From assembly GCA_963764955.1 (NCBI GenBank), contig CAVXVE010000004.1, positions 124,001-188,000 of the forward strand: 64,000 bases of DNA. The letters are read 5' to 3'. Positions 27,625 through 34,915 of the stretch are shown here, one piece after another. The notes under the pieces were generated by a model that saw only the letters and a list, made by a program, of their open reading frames with translations, was not told the origin of the DNA and searched no databases. The stretch is from Roseiarcus sp963764955 (GTDB lineage: Bacteria > Pseudomonadota > Alphaproteobacteria > Rhizobiales > Beijerinckiaceae). The translations under genes were made by a program, and so were the position numbers. Each line of letters opens with the position of its first letter. Positions within the stretch are counted from its first letter, which is position 1.

Positions 27625-28220
27625 TTAGTTTTTTGGCGCTACATCCCATAGTCGGCCAGCTTGAGCTTCTGTCCAAAGCTTATGATTGGTTATCTCGGCG
27701 GTAGCTAGTACCAATGCTGCTATTTCTGACGTACAGAAGTGGAAATTATGGATCATCTTCTCCAAATTCGAAATAGACGCCATAAAATCGCTTACTGTTA
27801 CCTCACCTTGGTAGTGTCTCACATTGTGCATTTTTAGGATCGGAGGGTTTCCATCCGCAAATCCTTTCCAACTTGAATGGAGTACCAAATTCCTATGGCC
27901 AGCGTTTTCCTTCACCCTAGCGGTAAGATCCACAACTCGTTGGTGAAGCGGTCTAAGCACTTCACAACTATGGTAAAGTGACTTTAAGAGATCAAGTCTA
28001 CTACCCAGCGCTGTTTGCATTTGTGTGAACCACCGCGGGCATTTGAGGTCACGAAAGCGAATGTGACCAAATCGTCCAGGGAGTGTTCCAAGCGTCCCCA
28101 GACAAAGACTATACGACCGATTGCATTGTAGAAATCAACCGCATAGGGCGGGTCATCGACGAAAGGCGTAGTCATCTCTCGAATTATCCGTGACGTTTCC
28201 TCTTTATCAGCCAGTGCCAT
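27625..28220 (-). pseudogene. Hypothetical protein (one frameshift)
   Basis: Two overlapping frames seem to form one protein of about 198 residues. The first, from the ATG at 28220, ends with 'NAIGRIVFVWGRLEHSLDDL' and 'ARGGSH'; the second takes over near 28020 with 'MQTALGSRLDLLKSLYHSC', 'HRNLVLHSSWKGF' and a C-terminal helical part. The joined sequence reads as an all-helical protein, as in uncharacterised proteins with a HEPN-like layout, where 'RNLVLHSSW' would be the R-x4-6-H motif. HEPN proteins are often RNases in defence modules. The resemblance is by motif only. Confidence 0.45.
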
Positions 28221-28758
28221 AACGACTCCATTTTGGTCGAATCGAATGAGCGAATTGTAGGTGTTTGTTGCGCGCCCAGAAAGGACTCGGTTGCTGACAA
28301 AACAGATCTATTTGCTCTTGGCCCTCAGGGCTTTGATCCGCTCTTCAAGACGCTGGATCGCCTTAGGCGGGCTCCTATGCGCGATTGCTCATTTCTAGCA
28401 AGCGGATTGCTAGCTTGCACAGTACAATGTGGTGAGTTAACAGGGAGTTGCGGAGCCTTCAGCCAATAGCCGCAATGAAGTGTTATAGGCGCGATCTGCA
28501 AAGGACCACAAGTTACGGGCAACGGATGATGAGCGTGCCAGACAGGACAAGATGAGGCCGTTTGTTGGTCTGTGAGCAGCGATGTGCGTTAATGCGTACC
28601 AAAGAGTCATCTGATCAACATGGGGGGCCGTGGGCGCTGCCACAATCATAGGAGGATACGCGAATCGGCGAAAGCCTTCGAAGCTCCACGGGGGGGCTTT
28701 GATCGAAGGACCACATCATGGGGCGCAGTGAAGCAATGATAACTGATGGAGTTGAATC
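28221..28758. other. Island region without supported gene
   Basis: About 540 bp. Short open frames exist on both strands (for example 28233-28469 plus and 28325-28522 minus) but they overlap each other and show no family signal. No repeat of note. Confidence 0.4.
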
Positions 28759-28908
28759 ATGCCAATAGACCCAGTGGCAGAGAATACGATTGAGGATGAA
28801 AATGACGCGGACTTTGAGCTAGACGACCTGTTTAAAGAACCAAAAAATAGATCAATGGAAACAGTGATGCAGCATGTTGGCTATGGTTGCGCCACCATTC
28901 TGTTTTGA
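28759..28908 (+). CDS. Small acidic protein of 49 residues, uncertain
   Basis: An ATG at 28759 opens 49 codons to TGA at 28906-28908. The first half is strongly acidic ('TIEDENDADFELDDLF'). A GGAG lies 9 bp upstream of the ATG. Codon composition is unlike the chance frames around it. It could be a small anti-host or regulatory peptide of the element, or the remaining start of a larger gene. Confidence 0.3.
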   Translation: MPIDPVAENTIEDENDADFELDDLFKEPKNRSMETVMQHVGYGCATILF

Positions 28909-29639
28909 TGATGGATCGGGCGAAAGCAAGTGCGTGGTTCGTTGTTTTAAAATTTGTGGGAATTTCTCGGGGGTTCACCTCCACGGACCACGTTGAAACA
29001 GGTAAAAACCGTGATCCTCGACCCAAGTTCCACAGTCTACCGACCTCTGCCGCTCTCCCATCGACTACGTGCTGGCACCGTGCTACAATCCTCCACTTTC
29101 GAGGGTGTCCGGGCCTAAGCGTTTGTAATTGTTGAATAATGTTGCCCTGTATAGGCACCATTGGCGCACAAAAATCGCAACAATAACAATGGGTTACAAT
29201 AGCGACTCCATAATTAGTATGTGGATAGCTAGCAGCGCACAATTTATCTGTGGGAGTTCTGCCCTCGATCTGGGTAAAATCGAAAGCGCAAAGAATGGAA
29301 CCCCCTAAACGGGTGCTTCGTTTAACTACTGGCGCACTGCTCGTAGCACCTCCGGCCCTGCTAAGTCGCGCCATCGAGTACCTGGCGCATGCCCGAACTT
29401 CGTGTTCGCCCGCCCGCCCACACGAAGTTCGGGCCTCGTTGCGGCGAGGATCGTGGCAAAGGGGCAGGGCAGGGAGACGCCGAACGTTAGGCCAGGCCCT
29501 CGGATGCGCTCCATAGGCCATACTTGGGCGCCTGTATAGGTGAGCATGGCCGATTGATCGTTGGCGTTTGCGTATAGTTGCGCGTTAGAGCGGGTGTATA
29601 TTCACATTCGGAAATTCAGCCTCTGAGTAGCGCCCCATC
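28909..29639. other. Region of uncertain coding content with a 229-codon minus-strand frame
   Basis: On the minus strand 28832-29521 is open for 229 codons, longer than expected by chance at this moderate GC. Its translation is cysteine- and tryptophan-rich, lacks any recognised motif and contains a large DNA hairpin, so it is not annotated as a gene. No other frame is better. Confidence 0.3.
29391..29434. repeat. Perfect 15-bp inverted repeat (hairpin)
   Basis: GCCCGAACTTCGTGT (29391-29405) and ACACGAAGTTCGGGC (29420-29434) are exact reverse complements around a 14-base C-rich loop. No T-run follows. Possible roles are a recombination or replication signal of the element, or a structured RNA. 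Confidence 0.8.
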
Positions 29640-29829
29640 TGTTCTATCTGTTCTATCCCTGTTCTATCCATGTTCTATCCCTTTATTAAATATGGTAGAA
29701 CAAGAAAAGAATATGTATTGCAAGTGGTTAGTACACACTTCGTGATGTGTTCTATCGTTTTAACGGCTTAGAGTAGTCCGATGAGATTTCATTGGCTCTA
29801 GACTTTTGGACCCTGGGGGTAGAACAAAT
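29640..29829. repeat. Iteron-like array of TGTTCTATC
   Basis: Four direct copies of TGTTCTATC start at 29640, 29649, 29660 and 29671 (spacing 9, 11, 11), a fifth at 29748, and inverted near-copies (GGTAGAACA, seven to eight of nine bases) at about 29694 and 29820. The 11-bp period puts copies on one DNA face. The array lies immediately upstream of the small-terminase operon and next to an AT-rich stretch (29684-29745). It is either an origin with initiator sites or an operator for the element's regulator. Confidence 0.75.
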
Positions 29830-29899
29830 GGCGTGGCCCCCGCTTTCGGCGGGCGGCGGGTGTATTGTGTAGAGCATAAAACATGACGTGATTAATGTG

Positions 29900-30310
29900 A
29901 TGAAAGACCTCGATACGCTAAAGGAACCAGCGGCTAAGATCGCCAAGCGCAAGTGGCGGAACAATGATATTCGCAAGAAAATCCTGGCAGAACGCAATTT
30001 ACCTAAACGTGATGATCCGACTGAGAAAGAACGTCAGACAGAGATTGCGAAGGTCGTCACGAACGCGGAGCGGCTGGGCAGCAAGGTCAAACGATTTGAA
30101 AGCAAATTTAAGCGTGAAATACGAGAAATGATGGAGAGCAAGGCAAATCAGAATTTGGCAATTTATGCGGACTTCCTGGAGCGCCGCAAAATTAAGTTAT
30201 TGAGGGAAAAGCTAAAGCGATTGAAGGCTAAGGAAGAAGCTGAAAAGAATAAGCCCGTAGAAAGAGACGTATTTGGTTTCCCAATCGAAAGACACACTGA
30301 CGGAGGTTAG
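29900..30310 (+). CDS. Highly charged coiled-coil protein preceding the terminase-like gene
   Basis: 136 residues from the ATG at 29900 (an in-frame GTG lies at 29888). It is rich in Lys, Arg and Glu with long helical heptads, for example 'LERRKIKLLREKLKRLKAKE', and no membrane segment. It ends 4 bp before the next gene, so the two are co-transcribed behind the TGTTCTATC array. Many phages have a similar small charged gene before the small terminase subunit. No family is recognised. Confidence 0.6.
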   Translation: MKDLDTLKEPAAKIAKRKWRNNDIRKKILAERNLPKRDDPTEKERQTEIAKVVTNAERLGSKVKRFESKFKREIREMMESKANQNLAIYADFLERRKIKLLREKLKRLKAKEEAEKNKPVERDVFGFPIERHTDGG

Positions 30311-30314
30311 AGAA

Positions 30315-30983
30315 ATGAGCACGTACATGAATGCAGCAGCAAAATTCGCAGCCATGTCTGACGATGAATTGTTCAGTTTGAATATGTTCTGGGAAGGTGA
30401 GGGTGAGTTCTATAAGGTTGAACGAGCTAAACGCCAGAAGCGTATTGATGAGGAAAGGCAGCGAATTGAACGGGAGCGCATGGAGCGCCTCAAGCAGCGC
30501 AAAAATGCCGTCACTTATTCTGACGAGTTAGCGCAGGAGATTTGTGAGCGCATTGCGTCGGGCGAGTTGCTCACGGTGATCTGCCTTGATGAACACATGC
30601 CGACGGTTCGCAAAGCAAATACGTGGCTGCATGAACATACGGATTTCAAAATCCTGTTCGAGCAGTCACTGCAGGATAGGCTGACCATCTTCGAGGAACA
30701 GATAATCCAGTTTCCTGATGAGGCGGCGCACGAATATATCGAGGTCAAAAAGGGGAACACCGTCCAGCGCGTTCAGGATACTGGGAAGGTGCAGGCGGCT
30801 AAGTTGCAGGTGGAAGTAAGGCGCTTGCACCTAAAGGCTGGCCGTCCGCAGAAATGGGGCGACAGCGCGACGATCATCGCAAAATCTTCTGATGAGTTCG
30901 ATCCCGCCAATATGTCGCCGGAGGATCTGGAGAAACAGATTGCCGAGATTGAGCGCAAAAGCCGAGTAATGCGAGCCGCCTGA
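30315..30983 (+). CDS. Phage small terminase subunit-like DNA-binding protein
   Basis: 222 residues from the ATG at 30315, with GGAGG 7 bp upstream. A basic coiled coil (about 40-75) leads into a helix-turn-helix 'YSDELAQEICERIASGE' and 'ICLDEHMPTVRKANTWLHEH', the pattern of Sf6-gp1-type small terminase subunits. The C-terminal part 'KVQAAKLQVEVRRLHLKAGR' and 'PQKWGD' also matches that family, which recognises pac sites for DNA packaging. No large terminase subunit, portal or capsid gene is present in the island. Satellites such as PICIs keep a lone small terminase to redirect helper-phage packaging; that role here is inference. Confidence 0.75.
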   Translation: MSTYMNAAAKFAAMSDDELFSLNMFWEGEGEFYKVERAKRQKRIDEERQRIERERMERLKQRKNAVTYSDELAQEICERIASGELLTVICLDEHMPTVRKANTWLHEHTDFKILFEQSLQDRLTIFEEQIIQFPDEAAHEYIEVKKGNTVQRVQDTGKVQAAKLQVEVRRLHLKAGRPQKWGDSATIIAKSSDEFDPANMSPEDLEKQIAEIERKSRVMRAA

Positions 30984-30990
30984 ATCGAAT

Positions 30991-31027
30991 AGGACTCCAT
31001 TGGGACTGGCGTACCTAATGGAGTCCT
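30991..31027. terminator. Perfect 11-bp hairpin after the terminase-like gene
   Basis: AGGACTCCATT (30991-31001) pairs exactly with AATGGAGTCCT (31017-31027), loop of 15. It starts 8 bp after the stop codon. There is no U-run, so it may be the first of two 3' end structures or a packaging signal. Confidence 0.6.
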
Positions 31028-31029
31028 CC

Positions 31030-31068
31030 GGGCGCTGCTAGGAAAAGAGGTCACACTTAGCAGCGCCC
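31030..31068. terminator. Second perfect 11-bp hairpin, terminator-like
   Basis: GGGCGCTGCTA (31030-31040) pairs exactly with TAGCAGCGCCC (31058-31068), loop of 17, followed by ATTTCTTAG. Located between the converging terminase-like and AlpA-like genes, it could end transcription from both sides. Confidence 0.65.
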
Positions 31069-31095
31069 ATTTCTTAGTGTCAGCAAGTTATAACT

Positions 31096-31440
31096 TCATT
31101 TCGCTGCTTGGTCGAGATTATCAGCGTCTGCTTCTGGCGCCTCAGAATTATCAGCGTTTGTTTGCGATTGGTGGACCTTATCCTCGATTAAAAGTTTTCG
31201 GCCAGCCATCTCGCTTGTGCTGGAAGCTTCGTCCGTTATTTTGGATAAAACATGATCATAGAGTGCTGTTTGACGGTACCAAACGCGCTTGCCGATATGG
31301 AGGAACGGAGGTGCATTCCCGTTAGAGCGCATCGAGTTGAGGCCACCTACGGAGCTTTGAAGCCCGAGAGCGGTCATATATGGCGCGGCTTCCTCGACGG
31401 AATACAGCGTTTCACCAGTAACAGGATGTTTGATTGGCAT
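31096..31440 (-). CDS. AlpA/excisionase-like DNA-binding protein
   Basis: 114 residues from the ATG at 31440. The first 70 residues look like a MerR-type excisionase fold: 'TLYSVEEAAPYMTALGLQ', then 'SMRSNGNAPPFLHIGKRVWY' and 'RQTALYDHVLSKI', the usual 'GPpf.kig.rv.Y...dl..wl' arrangement. The C-terminal 45 residues are polar. AlpA-like proteins control excision of satellites and prophages by activating int. It sits next to the right end and points into the island, opposite the terminase operon. Confidence 0.65.
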   Translation of the reverse strand: MPIKHPVTGETLYSVEEAAPYMTALGLQSSVGGLNSMRSNGNAPPFLHIGKRVWYRQTALYDHVLSKITDEASSTSEMAGRKLLIEDKVHQSQTNADNSEAPEADADNLDQAAK

Positions 31441-31935
31441 TGTGGAAAGACCCTTTGCGATTGGACGCAGAGCGGCGCACTGGGGCGCAGCTGAGGAAGC
31501 GTCACGATTGACGGAGGGTCGCAGGCATGGCCGCGCGCCACAGCACCGGCTTTGTTCCTGGCGGTTCCCGGGCGGCCTTTCCCATGTTCTGCCCTTGGAT
31601 TTCCTAAAGAGACACCGATGGATAGCTGCGCTGGGCGCCGTCGATGCTTTAGGATTAAATCCGATGGGGTCGGTGGGCCTATTATTTGAGCCCGGTCCGT
31701 TCCGGAAAGGGCTAAAGGAGCAACGGTACTTGATGGTTATGATACCGTTTCGCGGGTGTGCGTCAAGGGAATCGAAGGCCGCTAGGCTGTCCACAGACGA
31801 GCCAGGACCGCTATCGGTGGCCTAGCTGCTGTGTCGGCCCGGATCGAACCTGATGGGCGCTGCGGGGTCAGGGCAGGGTGGTCGTGCTCCCTATTTGCTC
31901 TCTAGGCGGTCATCGTTTACCGTCTTAATTATTGA
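31441..31935. other. Right-end region of the island without supported gene
   Basis: About 495 bp. Frames on both strands are open for up to 130 codons but overlap and give no recognisable protein. The region should contain the AlpA-like gene promoter and, next to the tRNA, a promoter for tRNA-Arg: TTGCTC (31894) and TTAATT (about 31925) are weak candidates. Confidence 0.4.
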
Positions 31936-31951
31936 TGCGCCCGTAGCTCAG
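31936..31951 (+). repeat. Right attachment-site copy (attR) overlapping the tRNA 5' end
   Basis: Same 16 bp as 22597-22612. It includes the base before tRNA-Arg and its first 15 nucleotides, so the intact tRNA is at the right border and the island restored the 5' end on integration. Confidence 0.8.
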
Positions 31952-32013
31952 CTGGATAGAGCGTTGCCCTCCGAAGGCAGAGGTCACAGGTTCGAATCCT
32001 GTCGGGCGCGCCA
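31937..32013 (+). tRNA. tRNA-Arg (anticodon CCG)
   Basis: 77 nucleotides fold as a full cloverleaf: acceptor GCGCCCG/CGGGCGC, D arm GCTC/GAGC, anticodon stem TTGCC/GGCAG with loop CTCCGAA (anticodon CCG, reading CGG), T arm ACAGG-TTCGAAT-CCTGT, discriminator G and an encoded CCA. This is the integration target of the island, whose right end coincides with its 5' end. Confidence 0.96.
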
Positions 32014-32193
32014 CTTTTCGACCACTTCCGAACAACACTGGCCGTCCGTCAGGACGTCGGCTTCCAGCGGAGAGCGACCGTTGGCCAAAAAGGCGCTAAC
32101 TGGCAGGATGGCGGGCCTGCAAGCCGAAGTGGAGCAGGTGATCTGGCGTCAGAACCGGCTCGCAGGCGGGAGAATCGTACCGGATTTGGGTAC

Positions 32194-33291
32194 TCAATAT
32201 CTACGCAACCGCGCGCAAGGCGGGTGGTTCCCGTTGATCTGCGCCGCCGAATTGAAGCAAGGTCGCGTAGAATTCGAAGCGCTCTCTGCAGAGGGAGATG
32301 GTTCCGGTTCTGCGTTGGATGGCAGGCCATGCAAATACGCACAGGACACGTGGTTCCCGTCGATCTGCGCCGCCGAGACGAAACAAGATTGCGAAGAATC
32401 CGAAGCGCTTTCGACAGGGGGGGATTGTGTCAGCTCTGAGCCTGATGGCTGCTGCTCTGCTGAAGAGTGTACTACCTTTCTTGCCGTAGGCTGGGCGTCA
32501 GGCTGGCTGGTCAATGCGGACCTCACCGGACGTCGGGTCTGCGAATGCGACGGCGCCGTCGGCTGGTCGCCCGTGGCGGGTATGATGTCGACGGCTGGAT
32601 CGAACGAAGAAGCCATCGGCGTTGTGGGCGAACTCACGGTCGTTGAGGGCTTGCCGGCGATAGAATCCCAACCTGCGACCCCAGCGACGACCAGGAATGC
32701 GAGCGTGGCAAGAGAGGCGACGCGCCGATGGCGGAGGGCGGACCGCCGCCTCAGCGGCTTGCCGGGCCTGCCGACCTCGACCAAATAGGCGCGTATCGGC
32801 TCGGCGATGTTCTTGAGCTGGATGGCGCCAAGGTCGCTGACCTCCAGTTCAAGCCGCCCCTTTACCTGTCGATAGGCGTCCTCTGAGAGACAGATGGCCC
32901 CTGGCTTCGCGATCCCTTCCAGCCGCGCCGCGACATTGACGGCATCCCCCATGAGGTCGCCGTCGCTCTCCTCGACAACCTCCCCAACATGAATGCCGAC
33001 GCGAAATTCGATCCGTTTTTCCGGAGGCACCTCGGCGTTGCGCTCGACGAGGCCATTCTGCATTTCGATGGCGCAGCGCGTTGCGTCGATCACGCTGCGG
33101 AATTCGACGATAGAGCCGTCGCCAGTGCCCTTGACGACGCGCCCGTAGTGGGCGGCGACGGCGGGGTCGATGAGATCGCCCCGCAGCGCGCGTAGGCGCG
33201 CAAGCGTCCGCTCCTCATCAATACGGGTTAGCCGGCTGAATCCAACAATATCGGTGACTAAGATCGCGGCGAGCTTGCGGGTCTCGCTCAT
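32194..33291 (-). CDS. Class III adenylate/guanylate cyclase with a membrane segment and a repeated C-terminal tail
   Basis: 365 residues. Residues 1-170 are a class III nucleotide cyclase domain: 'AAILVTDIVGFSRLTRIDEE' with the metal-binding Asp, 'VVKGTGDGSIVEF', 'VGIHVGEVVEESDGDLMGDAVNVAARLEG'-type segment and 'KNIAEPIRAYLVE'. A hydrophobic helix at about 190-208 follows. The remaining 150 residues are low-complexity, ending in two copies of a 42-residue unit ('FVSAAQIDGNHVSCA' and 'FNSAAQINGNHPPCA'). The product would make a cyclic nucleotide in the cytoplasm with a periplasmic tail. A second cyclase of different tail design is at 49178. Confidence 0.88.
   Translation of the reverse strand: MSETRKLAAILVTDIVGFSRLTRIDEERTLARLRALRGDLIDPAVAAHYGRVVKGTGDGSIVEFRSVIDATRCAIEMQNGLVERNAEVPPEKRIEFRVGIHVGEVVEESDGDLMGDAVNVAARLEGIAKPGAICLSEDAYRQVKGRLELEVSDLGAIQLKNIAEPIRAYLVEVGRPGKPLRRRSALRHRRVASLATLAFLVVAGVAGWDSIAGKPSTTVSSPTTPMASSFDPAVDIIPATGDQPTAPSHSQTRRPVRSALTSQPDAQPTARKVVHSSAEQQPSGSELTQSPPVESASDSSQSCFVSAAQIDGNHVSCAYLHGLPSNAEPEPSPSAESASNSTRPCFNSAAQINGNHPPCARLRRY
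32222..32475. repeat. 126-bp tandem repeat within the cyclase 3' end
   Basis: TGGTTCCCGTYGATCTGCGC occurs at 32225 and again at 32351, exactly 126 bp (42 codons) apart, and similarity continues through 'GAATYCGAAGCGCTYTC'. Two imperfect copies encode the repeated tail of the cyclase, so the repeat is in frame and probably arose by recent duplication. Confidence 0.7.
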
Positions 33292-33379
33292 CGCTGCCCT
33301 CCGACCGGTAGTACCAGCATACTAAAACCGGTACTTCGCTTCAAGCGGTCGCGGGTTCGTCACCCGAGTCTACGAATTT

Positions 33380-33500
33380 TCCATTCGCATTCATTCTCCG
33401 CCGGAGGAGATCCGCCCCTGACGTGCTCTTCGTGGCGTCAAACGACATCAGGGCGATCCACGGGATGGTCATTGTCGCCGACGAAGGACGCTTGTCGGCG
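33380..33500 (+). pseudogene. C-terminal scrap of a short-chain dehydrogenase
   Basis: About 35 codons read 'PPEEIR' in one frame and 'VLFVASNDIRAIHGMVIVADEG' partly in the next, the shape of the SDR ending 'PEEIA..vlFLaSd.aryitG.vi.VDGG'. No start, Rossmann motif or active site is left. It is one of several relics between the cyclase and the efflux protein. Confidence 0.35.
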
Positions 33501-33724
33501 ATGCAGATGACCACGGCGTTGCTCGACCTCTCACCCACCGCTGTCACATCCATGAAACTGGAAACGACAGCTTCCGCTTCGAAAATGGCTCGGCGAAAAC
33601 CGCCAAGCCGGCAAAGGAGAAACCTCGAGACTTGACGAAGGCCCGACCCCAAAACCATCATCAAGCCGGGTCAGTTCTCCGCCAAAATCCCAGGTCAAAT
33701 CTCCGCGCGTAAATCGACGACCTT

Positions 33725-34524
33725 TATGCTGCGCGCCGAAGGCCACGAGATCACTTTCCTGACTGGCAGCTCTTCCGCGACCGCATCGAAAACAGCGGAG
33801 CGAAATTCGTTTCGCTTCCCCCGGGTGCTGATTCGATGGGCGCGATATTCTCTCGGTGGCTCCTGAACGGAAGAACATTCGCCGGGACTCGAATGGTTCC
33901 GGGTTGCTATCGAACAATTCTTCCTCGATCACATCCCGGCACAGCACCGGGGCTTGCTACAGGCGGTACGGGAATGTCGGGCCGACGTTATCGTTGGCGA
34001 CGATATGTTCTTTGGCGTCCTACCGATGCTGCTTGGATCGCAATCAAAGCGACCTCCCATCGTTCTCTTTGACGGCGCGCCGAATTTCCTTGGCCTGCCG
34101 CCTGCGACAACCGAGGCGGAGCGGCGGCAATACGCGGCCATCGCGCGGGAGTTTGACGAAGGGGTTGATCAGCCGGCGCTGCTTCGTTTGAACAAGGAGC
34201 TGAGCAGCTTTGATGTCGGCCCGGTAACGGCGCCGCTTTTCCATTCCGTGGTCCAGTTCGCCGACGCCTATATGCAGTTGTCCGCGCCACGCTTCGAATA
34301 TCCACGCCAGATCCCGCCCTCGGTGCATTTCGTCGGCGCTCCTCCGATCGTTCCAGGTCAGGCGCCGCTGCCGCCCTGGCGCATGACCTCGATGGTTCGC
34401 GCAAGGTCGTGCTGGTGACGCAGGGGACGGTAGCCAATCACAATTTCGGCCTACTGATCGCCCCGACGCTCGCCGCGCTTGGCGACGAGCCTGATGTGCT
34501 GGTCGTCGCGACCACGGGTGGACC
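33725..34524 (+). pseudogene. UGT/MGT-type glycosyltransferase relic
   Basis: Pieces in several frames line up as a family 1 glycosyltransferase: 'MLRAEGHEITFLTG', 'LFRDRIENSGAKFVSLPPGA', 'EWFRVAIEQFFLDHIPAQ', 'LLQAVRECRADVIVGDDMFF', 'PRFEYPRQIPPSVHFVGAPP' and 'SRKVVLVTQGTVAN', which is the start of the nucleotide-sugar-binding half. It lacks an intact N-terminus, has at least three frame changes, and stops being recognisable after 'DVLVVATTGG', well before the donor-binding HxGxG region. It is a decayed gene of macrolide-type glycosyltransferases. Confidence 0.7.
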
Positions 34525-34674
34525 CGGGTCCACGAAGACGTGTTCGATCGCAGCATCGATGTCCAGATTCTCCGCCTTCGCCGCAAGCTGGAGCGCGACC
34601 CGAGCACGCCCGAGATTATCCAAACCGAACGAGGCGTCGGATATGTGTTCGCCGGGCAGGTGGAGCGTTACTGA
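34525..34674 (+). pseudogene. C-terminal relic of an OmpR-family response regulator
   Basis: Directly after the glycosyltransferase relic, 50 codons ending at TGA 34672-34674 encode the last part of an OmpR/PhoB winged helix: 'DRSIDVQILRLRRKLERDP' and 'IIQTERGVGYVFAGQVE'. The receiver domain and the front of the winged helix are missing. The junction GTGGACCCGGGTCC near 34520 joins two unrelated genes and marks a deletion. The adjacent efflux gene may once have been controlled by this regulator. Confidence 0.8.
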
Positions 34675-34915
34675 GGCGAGGCATAAGCCAAGCTGACGCC
34701 TGAGTTGGGAACCCGCCGCGATCACAACCGTCGGCCTGAGCGGTCCGGCGGCCGTGACACGTATTCGTGATCGTCCGACCGGGGACTTGCGTTGCCGAAC
34801 CGGTTGGCGCCTAAAGAGCTAGTGAGAAAAGGGCGGGAGCGGCAGGCTGGCCGGGAGGGGGAGCTTCACGATTGCTTGGCGCCTTTACAACTTGGCCCGC
34901 ATCACCGGGGCGAGG

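Noticed and set aside
28832..29521. Minus-strand frame of 229 codons in the island
   Set aside because: Longer than expected by chance, but no start signal, no family resemblance and a large DNA hairpin inside; left as a region note.
29640..29760. CRISPR array from the TGTTCTATC repeats
   Set aside because: Repeats are 9 bp and spacers 0-2 bp; no CRISPR leader or cas gene. An iteron or operator fits better.
33341..33664. Minus-strand open frame of 107 codons next to the cyclase
   Set aside because: The plus strand of the same stretch shows a short-chain dehydrogenase ending, and the minus translation has no recognised pattern.
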